Of a DNA stretch of 64,000 bases, positions 36,183 through 47,555 are shown piece by piece. The stretch's first letter is position 1; each line of letters starts with the position of its first letter. The translations under genes and the position numbers were made by a program. Source of the DNA: Epiperipatus broadwayi (lineage: Eukaryota > Onychophora > Udeonychophora > Euonychophora > Peripatidae); assembly GCA_028023455.1 (NCBI GenBank), contig JAQFVV010012447.1:1364001-1428000 (forward strand), in the 5' to 3' direction. Below the pieces are notes generated by a model. That model worked only from the letters and a program-made list of their open reading frames with translations. It did not search any database and was not told where the DNA came from.

Positions 36183-37994
36183 ATTGGAGATTGGATAATG
36201 TACTAATTTTTTTTTAAGTTCCAAAACAGATTTAGATTTATTTTTCAAGTGTCTAAATTATATTTAACTGAAGTAGCTATTATTGGTCATTAAATAGATG
36301 TTTTTAACAAGAAAACAAACTGAGAAATAAAAAAATTTAAATCATCAATAGCTAGAAGTTATTTAATTGATATGAGCAATGCCTTCTCTCCTGATATTCT
36401 ATGTTGGAGGCTGATAGATTAACCTTTGATTATTTGTTATTTGTCGTTTTCTCATATTTTTTAATGATACAATATGACAAAGATTACTCTACCAGTACTG
36501 CACAAATAATGAAAACTGTTGAAGAAATCAGAAGGTTAGTTAGTTATTTGACTGATTTTCATTTTTTATTTATTATCAGAGTAAAAGTGAAGATGGATTT
36601 GCTATTAATATTGAATAGTAAGCTGATTGGCTTAAAAACCTATTCCAAAAATATCCCAGCCTGATTTTATATTTGAACCCCAACAAATGTGTATATCAAT
36701 CAAAGACACTACATTTTTCATTAACCTCCAATAAGTCATTAGTTTTTACATTGTATAACTCATTGAATGCTTCAATTTAGTCCTGTTTGGTGAGGTATAA
36801 TCTGAGTTATTTATTATTTACAAATATTAAAACTAAGGTTTGATTTTATATTTAGAGATTGTTTAAACTAAAACTCTGCTTTGATCCTCTGAATATTAAA
36901 ATGGTGACTCTTATCATTTATTCTATAAATATATGTAGTCAATAGATTGAATTCACTACCATATTTAAAATTACATAAATAGACTAAGCACATATAACAA
37001 CAAATGCTAAAAAGACAGATGGTATCATCTGCCTTTTAGAGAGTTTATTTATATTATATAACTCATTGGAAGCTTCAGTTACTTCCTGTTCTGTTATAAT
37101 ATATTATATATATATATATATATATAATATATAATGGAAGACAAACTACTCCAGTATGGACATGAGCAAACATTACATTTCATTAGTGGAATTCTAACTA
37201 ATATACCAGGTAGAGGAAGGGGGTCATTTATATTTAAACTAACTATGTGTTGCTTTATTTATTCATAACTATTTTATTTACTACATTTAATGGAACAATC
37301 TATCACTATCATCATCATTCCCTTTGAACAACCTATGACTAGTACATCCCTTCAGTCAAACAATATCTTTATAGGATTATAACATATGTGCCATTTCTAA
37401 TTAGGAAATAATATTGTCTGACTAAAGAGTAAATTCAGATCTATACATCTTTTTATGCTTGATTGCTTCTGTACTCCTCCAAACTTCTGAGCAGTTAAAG
37501 CACAAACTCAAAAAGAATAATTATAAAGTTTAAACTTACTTGCCTGGAATGGAATAAAATTACATACACACAAAATGGCTTTAACAATAAACAAAAACAA
37601 ACTTACTTAATTAGACACCTTATCACATATATATTTTAAGCACACAATTAAAAATAAAATATAAATTGTTATTAGCAAATACATACAATGAGAAATTCAA
37701 AGTGAATGTAATAAGAATTATAAAATTGTAATAGTTTATGGCAATATAATTATTAAAATAGTAAGTAAAATAAAACTTTATCTTACCCAAAATCATTATT
37801 TAATTTGAGTAGACCAGTCTTTAAGCATGGCACTATGTTTAAGATAATTTGATTATTATTAATTGCATTAATAGCTTCATGGCAGATAGAAGTAAGTATT
37901 GTTCTGACAGGCATAACAAAAATAGGATTTATAAGTTAACCACCATCTCTACACTTAGTCCAAGCCAGGCAACTGCTTATGATCTTCCATATGA
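36183..37994. other. AT-rich DNA with no recognised gene
   Basis: The 87-codon frame at 36401-36664 shows no domain. A (TA)n run lies at about 37098-37130. Confidence 0.5.
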
Positions 37995-38115
37995 GGGCTA
38001 CCATCAAATCTCTTCTCACAGACAGGTAACAGGTGATTTTTCACAAGAGGGTTGCATCCTTCTCCACAGACAGGTAACAGGTAATTCTTCCACAGAAGGT
38101 TACATGATCCAGGTT
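37995..38115. repeat. Short minisatellite, about 49 bp, two to three units
   Basis: CACAGACAGGTAACAGGT occurs at about 38018 and 38067, each followed by a variant of CACAAGAGGGTTGCATCC. A third, diverged unit may precede them. A 91-codon frame crosses the repeat and translates it as RQVTG twice; no function is evident. Confidence 0.6.
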
Positions 38116-40619
38116 GCAGACTGACATACATTGGAGCTTACCACTGCATTATTTTTAGTTTCATTTTCTTTCTAAGTTTGGTCATGCTTAAATGCTGGTA
38201 ACTAACAGTTCTTTATCAAGAAATAATTTCTTCAAACAGTAGGGATAACAGCAGCTTAAGTAGGTACACCAATACAAGTGTCTTCAGCTGGAACAAAAGA
38301 GTGGCTTTACAGGAAACCAGAGATCTGCTTTCATAGAAAACAACAAGAGAGCAACAAAATATCCACTTCAAATGAAATCAGTGTGTGTGTGTGAGTGTGT
38401 GCACGCGCGCGTGTGGCTTTAACACAAATTATATACTCGACAACAACAACAGATAACCCTTCTATTCAATCAAAATCTTAGTTGGATTAATCAAAAAGTA
38501 GAAAAAATATATTTTTCTTTTTTCTATTCTTTAAATTGGAAATAAATTATTTCTCATTTAATACAAGCAAATGTTTAATCAAAGTTAAATAAAAAATAAA
38601 AACATTTTTGATTATACATTAAAATATATTTCTATTTCCGTTTTTTTTTTTTATATTATTTATCTAATTTTATCCATGATAGAAAATCAGATAAAATAGC
38701 TTTTTTCTTATCTTTCAATATAAATTAATTAAATGATTATTCTTCTTTTTTAGTTACAATAAAATAAAAAAATTAAACATATCTTTTAATGTTTTATTCA
38801 TAAATTATACAACAGCAATATATTCACATGAAATAAAATATATTCCAAAAACTAAATATATTCCAAAAATTAAATTGCTTTGTCATGGTTTAACCTTCTT
38901 TCCAATTCATTATATATAACAAATCATTTTCTTTTTAAAAAAAATCAATTATTGTTATCATGTTAATGCATACTTCAAGTTTATGTATATTTTTAGTCAA
39001 TTACATTATTAAGCAATTATAATGAGGTCATTATGTTACCATCATTTTAATATCTCAATTAATTATTTTGAAACACTAGTCTTGTATAGCTCTTTTAATA
39101 ATAAATCAATATCTTATTAATTGTTTTTCTGGTGACTAGACTGACATTCAACTGTTAAGAGACTGACCATTAACTTGCAGAACTGAGATCAATAAAGAAT
39201 CCAACCGCTGGACAACATGCATATAATGTGTCATAAATAGCAGGAAAATTTAAACACTGTTAAGTGCAAAAAACCTAAAATATTTAAATAACACTAACAT
39301 TAAATTATATGAGATTCTCAAGCTAAAAGATGATGGTACAGAACTACATTAAATGTTCATAAAAGAAAGCAACTACAAATTTATAAGAATTCACAAATTA
39401 TACCTTGTTTTTCTGCTGGAGACTTAGAGACAAGTATACAGCTTCAAAACTTATGCTTTTTTTCCTCTGAGACTTAGAGGCTGGGATTCATGATACATGA
39501 CTATATTAACTGACCATAATAGACAACAGAAAATATCACAATTCAAAAATGGGTTAGTATAGTGTTGAGATAAAACCATCCAAAAAATTACATGAACACA
39601 TTGGCACCATCATACAAAAGATAAAACCTTCCATCCATCACCAGTACTGAAAGCAAAATGAGATAAACTCAAACAGTCAAAAGCTTCATCCGTTCTTCAC
39701 AATCTAATTTCTATTTTTTTATTTAATTGTTCCAGATGTTATATTAATTTGTAAATTAAAACTCAAATATATTATAATATCAGAATAAGGATTAAATGTT
39801 ACTCTAATTCTTTGAGTGATTTAAAGTTTTGCACTCTTAATATTTCTTTTAATCATTTAATAGCACAAAATCCATATTTCCAAAATCAGTTCTCTTTTCA
39901 TATACCTAGTTTACCAAAGAGTAAGCATTCCTTATTATCTAATCAACAACCTTTACTCTTTCTAAAACCTAAGTGGATTGTTTGCTCTCTCCATTTACAG
40001 CCCCATCACTTTCTTTTCCTATCCAAAAAAACATAATAAAAAGAAAGTCCTTCATCTTGGCATTCCTTCCATTTGACAAGATACAGACATCGAAATAAAG
40101 TTCTGAAATATCTTGCTGATATCCAGGATATTATAATAAAGCATATTTAACTTACATGTATAATATTTTGCACAATAAGATTAAGAAAATGACTTTAATG
40201 ACAATAACATAAGTAAATAAAGTCATTCAAATTGTTGAAATATATTTCATGAATAATAGCACAAATATGATGCACACTTAATATTAATGATGAGTATTAA
40301 TTAAGGAGCAAATTTTATCAAAAAACACATTTTAGAACAAAGCAAAATTCTAATAATAACAGAGAAGAGCAGATTTTTAAGAATAAATGGAGAATAATAA
40401 GTTCAGAGATAAACTTTCAAATTAACAATTCAAAAGCATTCATTTTTAATTATATTTAGTATAATTTATTTAGACTGTCGATGAAAAGCAATAATTTTGG
40501 AAAATGAAAATAATAATAAATTCAAAAAGCATATTTTCAATGATATTTGTGGAATATATCACATTTAAAATTATATATTATAGTAATATTGTAATATGGA
40601 AATACAATGTATATACATA
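38116..40619. other. AT-rich DNA with no recognised gene
   Basis: A GT/GC dinucleotide tract lies at about 38382-38414. The 74-codon frame at 39812-40036 shows no recognisable domain. Confidence 0.5.
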
Positions 40620-40765
40620 ATATAGATATAATTAAACAGGATTTGAACCCAGACTTTCAAGCTCCTATAGTCATCCACTCTATCCAATATAACTGAGACA
40701 CATGACCACATATATATGAAAAAGATAAATATCTCCTGTATATATACTTCATGCTGTAGGAATAA
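40620..40765 (-). mobile_element. Retrozyme-like element fragment, R5
   Basis: Only the tRNA-like part and the region leading up to the HHR are left (GATTTGAACCCAGACTTTCA to the TACTTCATGCTG position). The element breaks off inside the ribozyme, so no HHR can form. Confidence 0.65.
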
Positions 40766-43165
40766 TAAATTTCCATAAAACAAGTCAGTACGTTTTAACC
40801 TCAATGCATTAGGAAAATATATTTCCTTGTTTTAGCTTATGGTAGGCATAATAAAGATATTTAGCAAGTAAATTATTTTTATGCCATTGTTAATGATAAT
40901 AATTATCATTTAAAGACAATAGCTTCTTAAATAATTTACCAATTTCATGAATGAATGTTATCCTTTAAATAAATATTTAATAATAATAATGCATATTATA
41001 TAAATTTAAAGTCATTCATTCATAAGAATACTCTTTAAAATTTGGATGTGTCCAAATAATATAAGCTGTACAATAAAACTAATGTTTATGAAAAAGTTTG
41101 ACATAAATTAATTATTTCCTCATTGAGACACATTAATTCAGGCCAAGCATTTATAAACTATTTCATAATTACAAATCACATTCTGCAATTTGGATTTAAA
41201 ATCTTTTTATTTGAAATGAAACTACTCCAAAGAAAATCTTTTTTTTTATACATTAAAAAAAATTCTTTAATTAAGTAAGAGGTGCTTAAAGAATAGTTAA
41301 AATATTTTAAAGTCTTTATCAGTCTCAGTGCTTTCAGCATGTCATGAAGTTTCAATTTTGCAATATCATCTACCTAGAGTATGGAAAGTAGAATTAATAA
41401 AAGTTCTTACACAACAGGAATGATAATGTCACTTTTTTCTAAAATCCATTGAACTACTTAATGTTAGCAAAAATGATTTAATTTCTATTGAGTTTTGTGT
41501 TGAATTTCCCATAATGCATTTCCTGTAATATAATTTCAAGTGCTGGGAAGTTTTATTGGTCTAAAAATGAAGCTTGAATAACAATTAACTTAGCAAATCA
41601 TTCTTTTAAAAATTTATAACAAAAAAACTAATTAAAAATAGTTACAACTTAAACAAAAATAAGAATTAATTGTTCCTTTCTACAATCAAATATAAGCAAG
41701 AGTAAGAAAGTGGGTTCACCAGCTTTATTTGTAACATAAGTCAGGTGATTAATTTTTGATGGATAAAGTGACATTTTAAATTCTCCCAACTGACCTTTAT
41801 TGATCAGAAGTCACAGACTTCTCAGTATTCTAGTAAAATTACTAAAAGTAAATTAATTTGCATAACTAGACAGTTAATTAATTATTACATCTTTTTTTAA
41901 ATAATTTTTTTTGTATAATGAATTATCCAGCAAAAATTGAAATGTATTATAATAAAATGAAACAAATTACATAATAAAAGTTACATTATTTCAACAAAAT
42001 ATTACTTTATAATATTTTCTTTAAACATTTTTTGAAATTTATTTTAAGGTCCCAGAATAATTACATCTTTTTAAAATAACCATATTTAAGAATAACTTTA
42101 ATATTAAATCAACAAGAAAATTTTTAAAATAAATTAAAGCTTCCAAATTCTTGCATCCTCATATACATTATTACATTCTTTATTTAAAGATTGTTAGTTT
42201 AATTATAAAAATTAGTTATTGACTTAAAAATTATTATTCTTTTTAAATTGACTAAGTATGAGATTTAATTAAAATATTTTATTACAATTAAAATCAAATA
42301 ATGCACTTCTTTACAAATAATTTAAACCTTTGCAACCTAGTCTTAGGGTTTGAACTTGTCTTTAAAGTTTTACACTAATATTAAACTTTAATAAATTCAG
42401 GTAATTAAACTAAAATGGTTTTAATTGCCATATTTTAAAATTAAACTAATTAGCATTTCAAGTTAGTAATAATTTTAAGATTAAGCATCTTACAATCATA
42501 AAAGAAACTTAAGGAATTTAAACATTATGAGCTGACTTTTAAGATCACTTTTGAGTTATAAAAATTATGAAAGTTCTTTTAAATTGGCTAATCAGATATA
42601 CAAACATTAAACTATTCATTAGTAAGAAAGTTTGTTTATCAGAAAAATTGAACTATTGATTTTTTTAAAATACTATGCTACTATAAAACTGGACATTATG
42701 AAGTAAATGTTGCTACAAAGCAAAATCCAAATTATAATAATCATTAAATCATTGTTAAATAATTTGGCATCTAGTGGTACTCATTAGCAGCATATTATCA
42801 TCATACTTGACATTAAACATCACTTTTAATTGAAGAATAACTATTGTATAAAATCTGATGGTAATTATTATTATTAATCTACAATGGCTACAATGTAGTT
42901 TAATAATAGACTACAAGCAGTATCTTTTATTATTCCTAAAATATCTCTTCAAATTTAGATTTTTTATAAGCATTATTTACAATAAATATTTAATTACTTG
43001 TAAAAAAAAAATTTTTAAAATATATCCAGAAAATGAAATAAAATCGTTTAACAGTATTCAGTTGACAGCATTTTATAATTAGTTGACTGCTATCTTATTA
43101 TCAATGATTTTAATAAAATAAATTTGCTGCTTATTATTGTTGTCATAGTTACAAACATGTTTATT
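40766..43165. other. AT-rich DNA with no recognised gene
   Basis: Nothing coding or structured is recognised; the frame at 42858-43082 is AT-driven. Confidence 0.5.
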
Positions 43166-43322
43166 AATAGTTTTAACAAGGCTGTAAACTTTAGCAATGA
43201 GCGTCTGAAAAAATCATCACTAGGGACCTCTGTAGGTCTTTAAAAACACATGCTTACGAGGTCCCTAGTGATGATTTTTTCAGACGCTCATTGCTAAGGT
43301 TTACAGCCTTGTTAAAACTATT
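43166..43322. repeat. 65-bp near-perfect inverted repeat (hairpin)
   Basis: The arms 43166-43230 and 43258-43322 differ by one base and enclose a 27-nt loop. They are less AT-rich than their surroundings (AGCGTCTGAAAAAATCATCA in the left arm). The form is that of a foldback MITE or a short inverted duplication. Confidence 0.85.
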
Positions 43323-44244
43323 ACTGAAATAATAGTGAGCATTTAATAAATTTATAATTAAAACATGTTTATTATTTTTCTTTTTAAAAAGTAACAAAAG
43401 CATCATTAAATTTACAGCTAAGACTAGTCTACAAGCGATATAAGATATCATTAAAACAGAAAGGGGTTATATGTAGCTTAATTTAGGAAAATACTGAGGG
43501 AAGTACCTGTTTATTTAAAAAATAATATGAAATTAAGAAATATGAAAATCGATAGGGATAGTTCATATTTGTTGTAATTACTGTGGAAAAAATGACAATA
43601 GTAAGGCAAATGGAATAACAACAATAATCATTTGTCATAAATATAAAGGCATAATACTTATTTCAAGTGCTTAAGTGAATTCTATATAACTAGGCAAATA
43701 TTAATGCTGTAAAAATATTGAAATCATTAAAATAAAGAGCTAAACTAATGATGATATATTACAATGATTGTACTGGTGATAAATAAAATAGTACCCATAT
43801 GTCATGTAAATAAAGTGTAGACTTTTTAAAAGAGATCTTTAGAAATACTACAGATCTATTATAATAGAGCTCTTATAGTTTACAGGCACCATCTATAAAA
43901 TCCATATACACATATATCAAATTTCATTATTGGTCAATTCTAGCTATCTGTATAGCAAAAAGTCTCAACTGAGTATATGTATCAAAGAATAAAATAGTTC
44001 AAATATTTAATTGTTTACATAAATTCAGTGTAATAATTTACAATAATGATAACTAATTTTTTAAATGAATTAGTGATAATAATTTAAAAAATGAAAGTTT
44101 AAACATAAATATTATTCAGTACTAAAGCATTATTATTTTTGATTCTGCTTTATTTTTAAATATCAATAGATATTAAACAGATGAAAATCAAAATAATAAA
44201 TGTAGTAATATTGTTTAAATTACGGTTTACACACACACGCACAC
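43323..44244. other. AT-rich DNA, nothing recognised
   Basis: There is no gene or RNA. A CA-type repeat lies at about 44230-44250 at the edge of R6. Confidence 0.5.
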
Positions 44245-44780
44245 ACATATATATAAGGGATTTAAACACAGACTTTCAACCCTTCAATTATCCATACTAT
44301 CTCATATCATTAAAACGCATGCCCTTGCACATGCAGAAAAGATCAATAGTCATCAATATACGTATTTTGTGCTGAACCAGCCCTCATCAGTTGGTTCAGA
44401 TCATCATCTCTCACACATATATAATCAGTGTTCAGTGTATATTAAGATAGCAAATCTTCATACTTTAATGGGTAAGTTGCAATCTATTCCAACTTCCAAC
44501 TCCTCAGCAATCCATATCATTGAAAATCTGAAGATGGAATGCCCAAATCCCATGCTGATGCCAATATTATTGTTATGCCCATGTTGACCTCAAGTCATTC
44601 TGATCCTCATGTATAGAACTTTATCCATTTAAATACATAGAAGAGGGATGGGCAGGATGTAAGCTTAATGTGTAATGTTTGAAATACAGGCATTCTTCAT
44701 ATACCTGGAGCCCAATCATAAATATAGGGGATTTGAGCACCGGCTTATAAGCACCCTTCAATTATCCATACTATCTCATA
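44245..44780 (-). mobile_element. Retrozyme-like element, copy R6
   Basis: This is a minus-strand copy with the tRNA-like part at both ends. TTCAATTATCCATACTATCT occurs at 44283 and again at 44757, 474 bp apart. The HHR lies at 44352-44395 and the family body with GAAGAGGGATGGGCAGGAT near 44640. The overlapping plus-strand frames are incidental. Confidence 0.75.
44352..44395 (-). ncRNA. Hammerhead ribozyme motif, decayed (R6)
   Basis: ACCAA, CTGATGA and a palindromic ATACGTAT stem III are kept. GAAA reads AAAA, stem II is GGGCT/AGCAC, and stem I ends TTGAT. Probably inactive. Confidence 0.68.
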
Positions 44781-45371
44781 CCATATATATATAAATGACA
44801 AATGAGCATTTAAAAAAACACATTTATTAATGCATGCACAAATGTCTATGGGATTAGTATTTAAATAATATATCCATTTTATATGTATACTTCTGAGTTT
44901 TTCCTCTATCATCAATATATTTTTGTCAATATATTTGTTGTCTGTGTTTCTATATGTATAAACAAATAGATAGTACATATACTAATAAATTATTTTACAA
45001 TAATGTATTTTCTACATCTTATATATTTGTAAGTTGATCAGATTGATATACAAATGTTATATATAACATGCATTGGATAACAGATAGGAAATGTAAATGT
45101 TGAAGATCTTCTGCCCAGATCTATCTTCTACATATTATTTAAATTTTATATATTGCAAATGTTAATTTTACGTGCAGTGAAGTCTTTATTAGCACAGAAA
45201 AAAACTGATGGCATGCAATTGTGTGTTATCCCAAACAGTATTGTTGACCATTATGAACTGCTAGCAACAGGTTATTTGACTCAAAAAACTTATTAAAATA
45301 ACTCACAGCATTTATAGACATATACTAAGAGATTTACAAATTAAAAATAAAAAAACTGAATCTTAAACTTT
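44781..45371. other. AT-rich DNA, nothing recognised
   Basis: No feature is recognised between the two retrozymes. Confidence 0.5.
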
Positions 45372-45753
45372 TTCTTTCTTAATTAATATGTGGGATTCGA
45401 ACTCAGATTTTTATACAACCCACTACTCCCAATGCAGGTTTGAGCCTGTACAATGTATTAATTTATATAAATAGTGTATAAAAGGTCTGCCCATCCCTCG
45501 CATATGTACATATAAATGGATTATTCTCCTGTACATAAGGGATCAGAATGACTAATATGTCAACAGGGGTAGGATGACAACCTTGGCACTAACATGGGCT
45601 TTCAACGTTCCATCACCAGATTTTCAATGAAATAGAAGGCTGAAGAGTTTTGGGTTGGAATAGTTTGAAGCCTGTCCATTAAAGTATGAGTATTGGTTAT
45701 CTTAATATAAAGCTGAACACTGATTGTATATATGTGTGGAGACGGTAATCTGG

Positions 45754-45797
45754 ACCAACTGATGAGTACTGGTTCAGCACGAAATACGTATATTGGT
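45754..45797 (+). ncRNA. Hammerhead ribozyme, core intact (R7)
   Basis: ACCAA, CTGATGA, stem II GTACT/AGCAC (one A-C mismatch, loop GGTTC), GAA, stem III ATACGTAT, A17 and TTGGT are all present. Stem III is a perfect 8-nt palindrome with no loop, as expected if two copies pair. Only the stem II mismatch weakens it. Confidence 0.8.
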
Positions 45798-45884
45798 GAT
45801 TATTTATCTTTTCAACATGTGTGTGATCAGGTGGGTCAGCATTATGAGATGGCACTGAGAATAGTGGGTCGTGTGAAAATCTGA

Positions 45885-45897
45885 GTTCGAATCCCGC
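45885..45897 (+). promoter_or_regulatory. Pol III B-box-like site in R7
   Basis: AGTTCGAATCCC matches the B-box consensus GGTTCGANNCC closely. With the A-box-like stretch about 40 nt upstream it suggests an internal tRNA-type promoter for this family. Confidence 0.5.
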
Positions 45898-45945
45898 ATA
45901 TATTACATATATAAATGCAGGTTTGAGCCTGTACAATGTATTTCT

Positions 45946-46089
45946 TAATTAATAAAAATGCAGATTATATCTGATATAGTTATTTTTTCTAATTTGTCAT
46001 TAAAGCAGCATTCAGATTTTTTTTTATTTGAGAGACTATAATAATAATTTCATAATTATTTTTTATCCATGAAATTACAAATTCGAACC
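45946..46089. other. AT-rich linker
   Basis: Nothing is recognised except ATTCGAACCC at 46081-46090, an isolated inverted B-box-like string. Confidence 0.4.
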
Positions 46090-46890
46090 CGGGTTGGTTT
46101 AATAATTGGTGGTTTGAAGATATAAATCAATTTTCCATCAATAGATAATTTGAGTTATTTGGGTTGGATTTTTAACTAACTCGAGAAGCCAAAAAGGTGG
46201 GGCTTGGGAGAGTATTTTATCTTATAAATTGAGGGAATTGGCACCAAAGTTAAGAGATAGTTGTGTCTATAATTGATCTATGATTTTATTTTGAATTTAT
46301 ATTCTGACAAAAGTCTTAGAATTTTATATTGTATGACTACTACTATATATGAAGATCTATCACCATATAGATTTGAGTTGGATAGTGGGTTTGAAGACAT
46401 ATTGAAAATAGATTTTCACTCAATAGATAATTTTAGTAAGTGTAGTTGGGTTGGTATTTTTAGATCTAGTGTTGAACTACCCTGACACTTCTGAGGGTAA
46501 AAAAAGTAGGGGTTGGGGAGGGGTTTAAAGATATTTTAAGTGTTTCTACATTTATCATAAGTTGAGAGGAATTGATTCACTGTTTATAATTAAAGTAAGA
46601 GATAGGGTCATGTGATCTATGAATTGATCTATGACTTTTATTTTGACTATTTATAGTTCTGAAAAGTCTTATGCAATTTTATATTGTATGACTACTACTA
46701 TATGGCATGTGAAATCTATCAGCTATATATTTGAGTTGGATAGTGGGTTTGAAGACATTACATGTTGAAAATTTCAGATTTTATAATAGATAATTTAGAA
46801 GTGTAGTTTGGGTTGGTATTTTTAGATCTATGTAACACCCTGACACCCTCTAGGAGTCAAAACAAACATTAGGTGGGGGGGGAAGAGATA
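46090..46890. repeat. Diverged tandem repeat, units of about 280-360 bp
   Basis: GGTTTGAAGA followed by CAATAGATAATTT occurs at about 46111, 46388 and 46746. GGGTTGG, a G-rich stretch and TATGACTACTACTATAT also recur. The third unit is truncated. A 70-codon frame at 46273-46485 spans the unit boundary and is not conserved between units. Confidence 0.8.
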
Positions 46891-47555
46891 TATTGCAATT
46901 ATTTTTTATAATTATATGTACATTTTAAAACAATATTCTCATTTCTACAAAATAGATTTTTTATTTTATTTTATTACAATACTTTAAATTCACAGTATTT
47001 TTTCAGAATTGGAAATAAATAATTAATTTGCATCAGAAAGACTTTCTTATTTAATTGTAAACATTTTCTTTTAATATATAAAAATATTATTATTTAGATA
47101 ATTAATTTATAAGTCGTTCGAGACTTTATTTTAATAATTATATAAGTAACTTTTGTTTGTAATCATTTTTTTATTTTTCTTTCTAAACTTTAAATGCATA
47201 TGCGATAAACATCAAAATCATTCATCCATTGCATATTGTACATGAGATCATTTATTTAAATATATATTTTGTCACGTAGGGAAAGTAGACAAAAAGATAA
47301 AACAAACCATTCTGTAATAACAGCGGTATCAAGAATATTGCACATTGGACGATCTAAAATCGTAAACGCAAAACTACAAATGGTAAATGCTATTAACTAT
47401 AGCTACGCTCAGGGGTTCAAATAATAACCTATGTCATAATACTAAGACATACAGGAAAGCATTATAATAAAATATAATGAAATACAAGGTAACACTATTA
47501 AGAATTAAGAGGAGGAAAAATCTCACCTCACTCTATCATACATAAAATACTTTTA
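46891..47555. other. AT-rich DNA, nothing recognised
   Basis: The stretch 47270-47420 is slightly richer in CpG, but no gene is recognised. Confidence 0.45.

Larger units (their letters stand above)
45372..45945 (+). mobile_element. Retrozyme-like element, copy R7 (variant subfamily)
   Basis: AATGCAGGTTTGAGCCTGTA occurs at 45431 and 45914, 483 bp apart, bracketing one monomer. Between them are the family body (GCCCATCCCTC at about 45490), the HHR (45754-45797) and the best-preserved tRNA-like module: AGAATAGTGGGTCG, then GAGTTCGAATCCCG at about 45884-45897, a consensus B box. An inverted copy of that module sits at about 45388-45428 at the left edge, which suggests a rearrangement on insertion. 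No ORF belongs to the element. Confidence 0.78.

Noticed and set aside
36401-36664. An 87-codon plus-strand frame
   Set aside because: No domain, no neighbouring exon signals and a length expected by chance in AT-rich DNA of this size.
46081-46092. ATTCGAACCCGG as an inverted B box of a tRNA or SINE
   Set aside because: No A box or tRNA fold was found around it.
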